Positions 9,710 to 19,571 of a stretch of 64,000 bases of DNA are shown piece after piece; positions within the stretch are counted from its first letter, which is position 1; every line of letters begins with the position of its first letter. A program made the translations under genes and the position numbers. This stretch comes from Tretioscincus oriximinensis (lineage: Eukaryota > Chordata > Lepidosauria > Squamata > Gymnophthalmidae), in NCBI GenBank assembly GCA_022410635.1, contig JAJVDF010000159.1:1476833-1540832 (forward strand), read 5' to 3'. The notes below the pieces were generated by a model that did not search any database, was not told the DNA's origin, and saw nothing but the letters and a program-made list of their open reading frames with translations.

Positions 9710-10945
9710 GTTGATAGATCTCTACATCTTAGAATAAAAAAATCAAAACAAATCAAAATCTATCTTCAGAGAATAGTTTCCGGGAACCATTTCTATCCAT
9801 TCACTAAATGGAATGTTTCCTGCCTTTTGTATTCATCCTGATAGAAGCATTCTTATTCTTGGGAACAAAAAGTGTGTTTTCTAGTGTGCCTGCCTGCCCC
9901 CCTGTCACTGTGATTGGGTCAAAACATGTCATGTGATTGATTGATTTGCACAATCACATGGGGCGGGGGGATGCACCAGGCATGTAGAATGCAGAAATAT
10001 TAGATAAAGTCTTTACTCATCCTGATGTAATGTTTCCGGAACAAATGATTCATTGTGGTCTGCTTAAACACAGCCCAGACAAGTTACAATTATGGTAAGT
10101 ATTTGGGGATCATTGGGGAATAATGAAGCAATTACAAGTGCAAGAGCCTTGTCTTGCTCATTGTGTGCACTATACCCACTCCAAATATGAGAAGGACCCT
10201 TGTTTAGACATATNCACAAACATTTTTATCTGTAATCAATTTGAATCAAACTAAAGAGGGTTTGTGTTGAATTTGAATTTATCTCTTCAGATAACAAGGT
10301 GTTTGCTTCTACTTAATACCATTGAATACCTTTGCTCCTTGAACACACACAATGTGTTCCCTAGAACTCATCAACTTCTTTTTAGTGTGAATTCAAGTTC
10401 TGTTTTCAAACAGGCAGGTGTTGTTTCAGACTCAAAAATTTTGAACATCTCTGTTTGGTTGAAAGTAATGCAGCCCTAACCAGATTGATAAATCTGTAAC
10501 CTTGTTTCATATCAGAAAATTACCTTCTTGTGTCATCTCTCAGGTTGCCTCCATACTGTTGTCTTTTGTAGTGAAACCTTCAAAAATCTTACCATTTTCT
10601 CTCCACATGCGGGAAGGAAACCCCTTCTCTTCCTCATGTATTCTGCCTACAGTTTCCATGAAACCTTGGGAAGCTCTAAGTTCTCATGAAGCCCGATTCA
10701 GTGCTGGGAATATTTGGACTGGGAAATCTTGTGCCAAAGCCTGAAAATCTTGNGCTTTGGGGAGTCACCTCTTTGGAGTGGAACTGGAAGTCAATCTGGG
10801 TGCCCTTTCCAGAAGCAAGACAAGAAGTGACATCATTTATTATGTCAAATCCAGCTTCATGGATGAAAACTTGTACCTTGTAGGAGAGTGGGGATTCTGA
10901 CAAACAGTACAAGAATCCCATTCGGTTCCAACCACTGGTCACCTG
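9710..10945. other. Unassigned stretch
   Basis: About 1.2 kb. 9895-9985 repeats the word 'AAAACATGTCATGTGA' also seen at 179-194. 10670-10960 contains 'GGTGCCCTTTCCAGAAG', related to 2500-2560, and two 'CATTGGTTGC' motifs (10947 and 10963). No gene signal. Confidence 0.45.
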
Positions 10946-11614
10946 TCATTGGTTGCTGCCCCCATTGGTTGCCAGGTGGATGAATACAAAGGAGAAAAAA
11001 GCCTCATTTTTAAAAAGGTTATGATTTGAGGCTGCTTTTTTATTTATTATTTTTAAAAAAGCTGTATTTCCCTGCTTAGTTTCAGACGAGCAAACAGATT
11101 TCTNCTGACCTGCCTGACTAAAACAATCACAGACTGGACTGAAGGTTACTGAGACTTCATCAGAACAATGTCTCCCAATCTGGAAAAAAANTGATGCGGA
11201 GCAAAGGTTCCTTGATTCACCTAACCCCTCGTCCCACCAGTTTTGCAATGCTTTGTCTACTTGGATGGTTAGAGTTACTGTATTTTGTGAGTTGGGAGTG
11301 ATTTGTGATTTTCTTGGCAAAAATTCAAAAATTTGTGCCATTGCCTTTTTCTGAAGAACATGTGACCCTCTGTTTTCCAGGCGGTTGNTTTTCTTCTGAG
11401 CCGTTTTGATAAATTCTCCCAGGATGTTGTCAGTGAATTTCTCCAAAAAGTTGAAGACGTTTTCAACAGCCTTCAGGAAGTGTGACCCACCATTTCTTAT
11501 TGAAAGAACACTCTTTTCCACTTCATTTTTTTCAATGCATCCTCTCTTTTTAAACCCTCTAAAATGCACTACATCTGATATGCTAATGCTGTCTGTTGTC
11601 CAAACCATAAACAT
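10946..11614 (-). other. Longest open frame in the window (222 codons), unassigned
   Basis: The frame is uninterrupted apart from ambiguous N codons. The translation is Phe/Lys/Asn-rich ('FNFLEKFTDNILGEF', 'NTVTLTIQVDKALQNWW') and I recognise no domain, signal peptide or zinc motif. No promoter or splice context was found. It may be a remnant of a transposon or retroposed gene, or chance. Confidence 0.2.
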
Positions 11615-11857
11615 GGAGCAAAGTCCCTTTTATTCTGGGTGTCTTGTGAGACTGCCACACAGGTGCAGAACAATCCTGCATAGTCTTGGAATGAAGGAGC
11701 CATAAAACATTTTAGTTCTAGAATGGAAAAAAAAAATCTTGGAAGCTTTTTTCTGCTATAGTGGGGATATATAGCGTATATGTGTAGAGTCACATCTCAA
11801 ACCCATGTTTAAAGCCTTTGAATATTTTATTTTTTTGTTTTTAATATGAAATAGAAG

Positions 11858-12162
11858 AAGAAGAACAACTGGGTTCTTATACCCCGCTTTTTCTCACCTT
11901 TCAAAGGGACTCAAAGCGGCTTACAAGGGTATTTTGCCCCAAGACTCATATTCTATCTTCCCCACCAGAATCTGGTGGTTCCCATGTATCTACTTGCAGT
12001 CAGGTGCAATTTCTTGCAGTTCCTGCTTTNGAATAGCTGGGTTGGCTAGAGCTACAGGCTAGTGGAAGGTGTTCACCCCTCCCCACATCCCACACAGGGC
12101 TTTCAAACCTGATCTTCTAGACGAGAGACGAATTCTTAAGCGACTGAGCTATCCGTGCCTGT
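11858..12162 (-). mobile_element. tRNA-derived SINE type 1
   Basis: On plus, the tail comes first: 'TATACCCCGCTTTTTCTCAC', then 'CAAAGCGGCTTACAAGGGTA'. It ends with the complemented tRNA head, 'TAAGCGACTGAGCTATCCGT'. The B-box region is altered ('TTTCAAACCT'). Near full length at about 300 bp. Confidence 0.9.
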
Positions 12163-12164
12163 AA

Positions 12165-12615
12165 ATTGAGGCCATAGTTTGGATGCTTCCACCTTTAGGC
12201 TGCCATTTACAAAGCCCGAAATGGCTTGGGNCCCAAATTTTTCCATGTCCTCCCATAGGTACCTGCCAGCACCCCAAGATTCTCTGATGAGGCTTTCCTA
12301 GCAGTCGCACCTCCTTCACTCATCAAGGGAGTGTGGACACATTGGAGAGCCTTCTCTGCGGTATCCCCAAGTTATAGAATTCTCTCCCCTCTGTGGTGCA
12401 CCAGTTACCTACACTATACACATTCAGATGCCTGGTGAAAATGCAGCTGTTCAGCTTCATGTTTATCTNAACCAAATATTTCCTGCACCTTGAAGGCACT
12501 ATAATATTGTTAGACTGTCCTATTTTTAAAATGCCCTATTTTAATNTGTTTTTATCATTTTTTTGCTGTGATCTGAANTGAGACCTTTGGGTACAGGGCA
12601 GAATATAAATGTAAA
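12165..12615 (+). mobile_element. L2-like LINE 3' region
   Basis: Words typical of amniote L2-like 3' ends appear in order: 'CCCGAAATGGCTTGGG', 'AGAGCCTTCTCTGCGGT', 'AGAATTCTCTCCCCTCTG', 'GATGCCTGGTGAAAATGCAG', then 'GAGACCTTTGGGTACAGGGC' and a TAAA-rich end. Frames are broken. It directly follows the minus-strand SINE. Confidence 0.7.
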
Positions 12616-13654
12616 TAAATAAATACATTTCTTTTTCTCTCTGTGTAGATGCAGTCTTGAAAATATAATACAAATGAAAGGTAACAATAAATAAAATTGC
12701 TCAAGCATGATNGGAAACAATATCTTGCTCTACCAAACAGCACTGATATATCCAAAAAGGTAATCATAATAAAGGGAAGTCAATTGGAATGAACCAGCCA
12801 CAGTTTAAAAAAGTAATTTGAAGCTTCTGGCATTTGTGTTCTACATATATTTGGAGATAAGCTGTTTCAGACATTTGGAGTTATTTGGTATGCTAACATT
12901 TGAGAAACTGCATCTGGAAGATCTATAGATATTTCCAGTGATGGCTTATTTCAGTGTTTTTACTCTGAGCAGTTTTATCCTGTTACTTTTTAATTTGATC
13001 ATAATATTAATTTAAGATATTTAATGGAGAGGTTACTCTAACATTACACTGGCTTAATTTTTTCTGCGGGAGGGAGGGGTNATTGATTTTACTTTTGGGG
13101 TTTATGTTTATTGATTGCTTTGGCTTTGGAAAGCAAATTCAATTTTTAATTAATATTTGTGCAACCAAATATTGATAACCAAAAATTCATATTTTTCAGT
13201 ACAATTCCCAAGTTTTTCTCTAGCTCTGGTTTTAACTCATTCCAGAAAAGTGATCAGTCACANGATGAATGAATCAATGATTCAATCAATGACTCAATCA
13301 ATCACAAGCAAACAATTCTTCAATGTCCTCTTGAAGTCTCCTTTGAACTGAACTGTCCCCTTCTATGATGAAAGGGAAAAATCTTAAAGTGAGGGAAAGG
13401 AAGATGTGATCGCTTAGACTTCTTTAAATATTCTTAATGTATATTGCTCTCTGTAAATACCCCACAAGAGTTTATTGTATTTACAAAACCCTCAGTAACA
13501 ATCAAATGTAGTATGCAATAATGCCAACTAAGGATAAAAAGACCACAGCTCATAAATAATAATAACATGTTCAAAGACATCCTCCTACAGAGGACCTCTT
13601 AGGTGGCATCTCCCAGACTTGTCTCTTATCTCTCACACGTGATCCCCCCAAAAA
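12616..13654. other. Unassigned AT-rich stretch
   Basis: About 1 kb, strongly AT-rich. 13260-13310 has imperfect ATGAATCAATGA-type repetition. No gene signal was seen. Confidence 0.5.
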
Positions 13655-13930
13655 ATCTAGCCAGGGGTGTTGCAGCACCTTAGAGGCTAAAAGGTAAGCA
13701 ACATAAGCTTTCATAGGCAAGTCTGCTTCTTCAGATGTACATTCGTATACAAATTGTCATGAAAGACTTGCTAGAATCTCTCTTTCCCTACCTCCCTCTT
13801 TCTCTGCCTCAAAGAAATAGCTGTGTTAGTCTTTCTCTAGAAAGTCTAACAAAGGGAACTTGTAGAACTTCAGAAACTAACAAGCGGAAGATAGATGGCA
13901 TGAGCTTTTGTAGACATGTCTATGTCTTCA
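13655..13930 (+). mobile_element. Two worn F1 fold-back half-elements
   Basis: 13655-13740 ('CATAAGCTTTCATAGGCAAG', 'GCTTCTTCAGATGTACA') and 13805-13930 ('GAAATAGCTGTGTTAGTC', 'GAGCTTTTGTAGACATGTC') are sense-only remnants of the family, older than the copy at 13970. They place three insertions of one family within 500 bases. Confidence 0.7.
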
Positions 13931-14180
13931 CATTATCTATATGTCTATCTGTCTGTCTATCTATCTGTCTATTTCAGAGAAATAGCCGTGTTAGTCTAGC
14001 AGAAAGTCCAGCAAAGGAGCTAGCAGCACTTTGAGACTAACTTGAGAAAAGTGGTTGGCATAAGCTTTCGTAGACAGGTCTACTTCTTCTACCACTTTTC
14101 TCAAGTTAGTCTCAAAGTGCTGCTAGCTCCTTTGCTGGACTATCTATCTGTCTGTTTATCTGTCTGTCTGTCTATCTAAA
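13931..14180. repeat. TCTA/TCTG tetranucleotide tract split by an F1 element
   Basis: Runs of CTAT/CTGT units lie on both sides of the fold-back element (13931-13970 and 14139-14177). The tract is continuous if the element is removed, so the microsatellite was the target site. Confidence 0.9.
13957..14153 (+). mobile_element. Fold-back element F1 with perfect 48-bp arms in a microsatellite
   Basis: 'TTTCAGAGAAATAGCCGTG' opens the element. The arm at 14008-14055 is the exact reverse complement of 14091-14138. Both arms carry AAGGAGCTAGC where the 9.5-kb copy has AAGGGGCTAGC in both of its arms. The direct repeat CTATCTATCTGTCT can be drawn at both ends, but the microsatellite target makes its exact length ambiguous. 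Confidence 0.85.
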
Positions 14181-14204
14181 AAAGCAGATGGCTTTTTTAT
14201 AAAA

Positions 14205-14340
14205 GCTCACCCTGCCTTTTTATTACATGAACATTTGTAGACAAGTTGACTCCTTTTACTTGTTAGTTTCAAAAGTGCTATGAGGGCCCCCTGACAGATT
14301 TTCTGGACTCAGACTGACACGGCTATTTCTTTTAAAGCTT
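14205..14340 (-). mobile_element. Worn F1 half-element, antisense
   Basis: 'GACACGGCTATTTCTTTT' at the right end is the antisense family start. 'TTGTTAGTTTCAAAAGTGCT' matches the complemented arm. No fold-back partner. Confidence 0.65.
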
Positions 14341-15042
14341 GATCCCAAGGGTCGTGCAGTTCAACGAGCAGNTGAGTAGCCACAACCTGCACTTCATACA
14401 TCATTTAAAATCACAAGTTAAGTCCATGAGTAGGCTGAAGCCTGGGAGATGCCACCTAAGCAGTTCTATGGATGTTTGGTACTGAGGGAGTTCAGTTTGC
14501 CCATTCTTTGCCATCAAGTCCTGGTCTCACTAAGGAAGGACTGGAAGACAGAACTGCAGATGAAAAAGAATGGGAAAACTGAGCTCCCTCAGTCCCAAAC
14601 ATCCAATGCCTTCGAAATAAAAGCCATGCTCTTGTTAGAAAGAAGGCAAAGAAAGTCCCGTTTAATCATTAGAACATTGTGTGCTCACAGTCCCTTGTCA
14701 GTTCTGCTTAATTTGGCATGCTGCTTGGTGTCAGAGCCTATATTGATTCTTTAGGATTGCAGAGCATTCTTGTAGATATTAATCTTAGGCATCACTAGCC
14801 CACTGCAAACAAAGAAAAGTGAATCATGGGATTCTGAAGGCTACAGTGCTATGCTGACTTCCTCCACTATACCTGCGTGGGTAGCATTTTCTGCTGCTTG
14901 GATCGAAAGATNGATGCAGAGAAAATGAAGTTGCACTTTTTAAAGAAAGTAAAAAGGATGACCCTAATGCTTGGAGTAAGTATTGATTTAGGACCTTTCT
15001 GCACTTTGACTGGGGAAGAGTCCAAGCAACTATGAGAATGTA
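14341..15042. other. Unassigned stretch
   Basis: About 700 bases. The right part may be a very worn upstream section of the following CR1 element. No other signal. Confidence 0.4.
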
Positions 15043-15780
15043 TATTTAACAGGGAGGAATGCAAGGCCCTACATCTGAGCAAGAAAAATGAAAAAGCACA
15101 TACAGAATGGAAGGAATCTGTCTGAGCAGCAGCATATATGAAAAGGACCTCTTTATATTGGTAGATCACAGACTAAACGTGAGTCAACAGTGTGAAGCAG
15201 TTGCAAAAAAGGTAAACCCAATCCTGGGATATATTAAGAGAAGCATAGAATTTAGATCATGCAAGGCAATTCTTCCTCTCTACTTTACTTTGATTCTGGG
15301 ACCTGAATTTAAAAAGGACATTGACAAATGGAGTAAGTTCAAAGATGGTGTGTTGTCTGGAATACCATGTCTTATGGGGAATGGATCTAGGATGTTTAAC
15401 CTGCAAAAGAGAAGATCGGAGGAGACCTGATAGCGATCTCCAAATACCCAAAGGACTGTCATAGAACTGAGGGATCAACTTTGTTCTCATTGGCACATGG
15501 AAGGACAAGAAACAATGGGATGAAACTACAAGGAAGTAGATACAGATTAGATACCAGTAAGAGGGGTTTAAGGCCTATCTACAAATTTCTTAAGGACTGT
15601 CTCGGAGCAGCCCTCTTCTCTTTGGCACATGGAAGGACTAGAAGCAACAGGATGAAATTGCAAGGGAGTAGATAAGAGATTAGTTATCAAGAGGAAAGAA
15701 AACACAGCTTTGGAACAGGTTGCCACAGAAGGCTGCCACCTATTCCAAAGCTGGGGTGTTCAAATGAACTTACAAAATGC
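15043..15780 (+). pseudogene. CR1-type LINE ORF2 C-terminus, decayed
   Basis: Translation of 15107 onward gives 'SSIYEKDLFILVDHRLN', 'VSQQCEAVAKKVNPILGYIK' and 'ILPLYFTLI', the C-terminal reverse-transcriptase region of CR1 elements. Later come 'FSLAHGRTRNNGMKLQGSR' and the usual 'TALEQVATEGCHL'-like end, in shifted frames. The 'LAHGRTR..' segment occurs twice (15480-15541 and 15617-15675), an internal duplication with about 135-base spacing. Frameshifts and stops mean no functional protein. Confidence 0.85.
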
Positions 15781-16554
15781 ACTTCCTACAATTTAAGTCC
15801 TTGGATAGTGTTAAAAGATGTCTGATTCTAATGTAATACCCTGCCTGTACAAAAAGAAAGTTTTGACTGGGTTTAAATATAAAATTCTTGGTTCAGTTTG
15901 AATTTGTTCTTGGTCCTATTCTTGGATTTGTCTCATCACTTAACAGGGCTGAGTCATGAGTGGTGTCTTGACAGACTGAAAGCAGGAAGGGTTGGTACTT
16001 AGGAGCAAAGATCAAGGAAGTTGGAATGTATGCAGGACACCACAGGACATGCAGGATGCTGCAGGAATAGGAAATAGAATGCATTAAAGATTTGATAAGA
16101 AATATTGAGTCAAGATTGCCTTCAAATGAGTAGGAAAGGCTAAAGTCTTCACAAGGAATGAGGAACAAAGCAGAGAAACAACAATCCAGGAAACAAGCCA
16201 AAACTTTAGCAATTACATAGTAAAAGAATTCAAAGTCAAAAGCCAAACCATAATGCACAACCAGAGGTCCAAGGGAAATTCAAAGTCAGACCGAGAAATC
16301 AATAATAGCAAGGTTCTTAAGCTCCTTCTCTTATAAAACCCTGCACTTCCTCAGCCAACTGAATTAGTTATATGACTTTATCCCAACAGTATCCAACAAT
16401 TACATGAGGTCTCTAACTACTGGTGGCCCTATATGGGTGAACACAGCAAAAGCCTCTTACCTGCTAAGTGTAGGTCCATGAAGTTTATAAAACTCCTTTC
16501 AGAACAGGAAAATTTATCCAAGACTGGTCACACACACTGATTATCCCTGGCTAT
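15781..16554. other. Unassigned stretch
   Basis: About 770 bases without recognised repeats. The 121-codon minus frame (15893-16258) has no identifiable domain and is probably incidental. Confidence 0.5.
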
Positions 16555-16812
16555 TAAAACCTAGTGGTAGCTAGCAGACAGAGGCCAATGGTATAAATAG
16601 CTCCTAGAATGGATCTCTTGATATTGCCTTCAAGGTGGAGCAATAGGCTATATTCCTGAATTATCATTTGCAGGTAGCTGAGAACAGGTGAAGATTTTGT
16701 CATCTTCTTCTTGAGACTGCCCAGGTGCAATTGGTGAGCCACTGTTTGAAACAGAATGCTTGGTTAGATGGGCTCTGGCCTCATACAGCAGGGCTATTCT
16801 TACGTTCTTAAC
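16555..16812 (+). mobile_element. CR1-type LINE 3' end
   Basis: 'AAGATTTTGTCATCTTCTTC', 'CTGCCCAGGTGCAATTGGTG', 'TTAGATGGGCTCTGGCC' and the terminus 'TTCTTACGTTCTTA' identify the 3' UTR of a 5'-truncated CR1 copy. Confidence 0.85.
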
Positions 16813-18855
16813 CTCAGATCCCTGGGCTTCAAACTCCACTTCATCATAAAAGCTCACTAACTAGGTCAGTTGGACCAGTCATGGTAAATACCATTGCTGT
16901 CACTTTCACATTTTCATTATCTTTCCTCTCAGCTAACAGATTTTCTTGCCTGTGGAATTATGATTTCCAGATCATCAGCCAGCTACTGAACATACCTTGG
17001 GTTTCCTGATTTTTTTTATGCAGAAGACCCTCCCACAAAGACAGAATAACATCAGCTGTTCACCTTGAGGTTCTTTTGCATATAAAAGGTCAGGAAATCC
17101 CGGGTGTTCAATAGCTGGCTAATGATCTAGAACCCTTGTGGGTTCTAAGAATGGTTAATATATTTATTCCCACTTTAAATACTGGCTGTCATCTTTTCCT
17201 GATATACCATCCTTATACTGCAGAAGGTGCTGCAGCTTGGAATTCTCCCCTAACTTTCTCCAACCCCCTTTCTCTGTGTTTTTTAAAAGAAAGACAAGAG
17301 CAGAGAGAATTACTGAAAGAGGTAAAACAATGAGCATAGGTGTTAAACTTACTGAAATAGACAGATGCCAGCTTTCTGGAATTACTTTAAATTGCACTCT
17401 TTTGATGTTCAGTGGCTTGTGGCTGAGAAGTCAAATGCTCTTTTTTATGACTGACCTAGTTAAAAGACTTTCCTCCTAGTGATATCCATGCACTCCAAAT
17501 AGTTGGTTATTTTAGATGTGGAGCTAAAGCATCATTTTAGAGACGTCTTAAGAAATTCTGCAATGTTTCCTTNCCTTTCTTTTGTGGCTTTTGTGCTTCT
17601 GATTTTATTGCTCATTCTTCTTTTTATGGATGCTGTTTTATTAATGTGATATTGAATGTAATTTCGTTTTCATGATGTTTGCATTTGCTTAAAACTGGAG
17701 ACTGAGACTTCCTCTTCTTCCTCCAGCTCCTTCTTTGATAGAATAAAAGAATACTCACAAGTAAATATATTTCAATCAATTTCATTCAGCTATGTGAAAA
17801 AAGAACCTGTAGTGCTCTATTTTTTTCCAATTTTGCAGGCAGCCCTATTTATTATTATTACATACAGAAATACAACATTTGTAGATTTCAAAGAGTAGCC
17901 ATGTAAGTCTGGGTCATCTGAACGAGTGGAATTGTCTAGGAAACATCATGCCAGTTAGTTCTTTTCTTGATAGCCTCCATGGTGCTACATGACTCCCTTT
18001 ACACACACACACATTGCTAGCTGGAGTTGGCCTTTCATTTCACATTTATTATGATGGTTTATTTACACAAAAGCTAATGTTTATTACAACAGCTAGGTTA
18101 CTAGTTGGAATTAGCCTTCTTCTTGCATCAAATTCTTCCCAAGAATTTAGGATGTCGTGATGGATCAGCATAGATAGCATGTGTCCAGTAGTCACAAGTA
18201 TTGCCAAAGGTNTTTTAGGATTGCATTATAATGTCAGTTGCTTCTGAAATTGACTTTTTTTTCAATGAAGATGCAAAACCCCAGACGTGTAATTTTTCCT
18301 AATAATCCCAATTCTCCCCCACATGCCTACCAGATCATTGAAACGAAGTGTGATCCCTTTATAATCCTACAAAAACCATGCCTTTTAATGACTTATTGAA
18401 CAGCTCTGCAACGGGCAGCTTAATCACAACCGGAGCAGTGAGCTGGCTAGCACACTGCTCNTTTATAGTGGACCCTTGAGGCCCCTGACCACTCATCAGC
18501 CTGGAAAAGCACCAAGAAGCCTGGGAATAACCTTCCATTTGTTATGAAATTGTTATTCAAATATTAATAATTTCTTTAGATCTAGGAGCAGTTACACTGC
18601 CTTTTCANAAAGTAGCAGCATATAGGAATTAGTCTTGAATAAGATATTTTCATAGATTTCCAAGCCTACATTTGAGTGTGAGAAGAAAAGGAACCACAAA
18701 TTATGCCATCCTAAAGTCTTCTAGTGTGATGGCAAAAGACCCCATGAATTCACCATAATTTAATATGAACACATTTTTAACTTTCTGTTTGCTCTAATGC
18801 AACTTCTCAAAAGCTGGTGGCTTTCTAAGCTGAGCTGCATTAGATCATCCTATTA
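16813..18855. other. Mostly unassigned stretch with small fold-back remnant
   Basis: About 2 kb. 17884-18000 starts 'GATTTCAAAGAGTAGCCATG', a likely worn F1 half-element, and 18001-18013 is a short AC run. 18100-18850 looks single-copy and could hold conserved non-coding sequence. No exon was identified. Confidence 0.45.
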
Positions 18856-18949
18856 TCATAAGTAATAAAAGGGATGTGGGAGAGTTCAACATTCCAAGGT
18901 ATAACGACCATTGTTAGGGCTTGGAACTTTGGCAGCCTCCAGAGACCAG

Positions 18950-19066
18950 AGTCTTGGGTTAGAAACTGGCTAAAAAACAGAAAACAGGGAATAAATGGAC
19001 AGTTCTCTGGGCTTAAAGATGTGAGATGTGGAATACTCCAGGGTTCGTAACTGGGACTAGTATTGG
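18950..19066 (+). pseudogene. CR1-type reverse-transcriptase segment inside Helitron-like copy A
   Basis: One frame reads 'WVRNWLKNRKQGINGQF', then 'KDVRCGILQGS', stop, 'LGLVLG'. This is the region of the CR1-type RT that normally carries a 'GVPQGSVLGP'-like motif. Only about 39 codons are kept and one stop interrupts it. The same segment is in copy B and absent from copies C and D. Confidence 0.7.
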
Positions 19067-19262
19067 GAGGGAAAAGGAGGAAGAAAAAAGAAGTAATAAT
19101 GAAAGGAAAACAAAGAAAAAGGAAGAAATGAAACAAAGAAGCAGCAAGTGTAAGGGGGATGGCAGGGGGCAAGGAAATGAGTGCATGGGTGGAGGCACAG
19201 ATGGGAGCAAGGGGGAGGGGCTAGAGCCCATTGCATTACCATAATGCAACAGGCTAATTCCA

Positions 19263-19565
19263 GGCACGGTTAGCTCAGTTGCTAAGGAATCCGTCTCTCA
19301 GCTTGGAGATGGGGTTTCGAAGCCCTGTGTGGGACGTGNGGAGGGGTGAGCACCTTCCACTAGCCTATAGCTCTAGCCAAACCAGCTATTCGAAAGCATG
19401 AATTGCAAGAAATTGCAATGACTGCAAGTAGATACATGGGAACCACTAGAGCCTGGTGGGGAAGATAGAATGTCAGCCTTTGGGCAAAATACNCTTGTAA
19501 ACCGCTTTGAGTCCCTTTGAAAGGTGAGAAAAGCAGGGTATAAGAACCCAGTTCTTCTTCTTCTT
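19263..19565 (+). mobile_element. tRNA-derived SINE type 1, nested in Helitron-like copy A
   Basis: Clear head: A-box-like 'TTAGCTCAGTTGCTAAGG' and B-box 'GGTTTCGAAGCC'. Body and tail are complete through 'AGCAGGGTATAAGAAC' and a CTT-rich end. Flanking bases suggest only a 2-bp duplication (CA), unusually short for a SINE. Confidence 0.9.
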
Positions 19566-19571
19566 CACTAG

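Larger units (their letters stand above)
18856..19571 (+). mobile_element. Helitron-like element copy A, with captured RT segment and nested SINE
   Basis: It begins A|TCATAAGTAATAAAAGGG. It contains an RT segment (18950-19066), a purine tract (19067-19215), a hairpin (19227-19255, CATTGCATTA / TAATGCAA) and, once the SINE at 19263-19565 is removed, ends GGCTAATTCCACTAG followed by T. A|TC start, terminal hairpin and CTAG|T end are the signature of Helitrons. No Rep/helicase frame is present, so it would be non-autonomous. Copies B, C and D are at 40.6, 50.0 and 53.4 kb. Confidence 0.65.

Noticed and set aside
10060..10105. 21-nt microexon before GTAAGT at 10097
   Set aside because: Acceptor-like AAACACAG has a poor pyrimidine tract; too weak to call.
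19263..19340. tRNA gene
   Set aside because: A and B boxes are present but the sequence continues into a SINE body and poly-CTT tail; the same applies to the other SINE heads.
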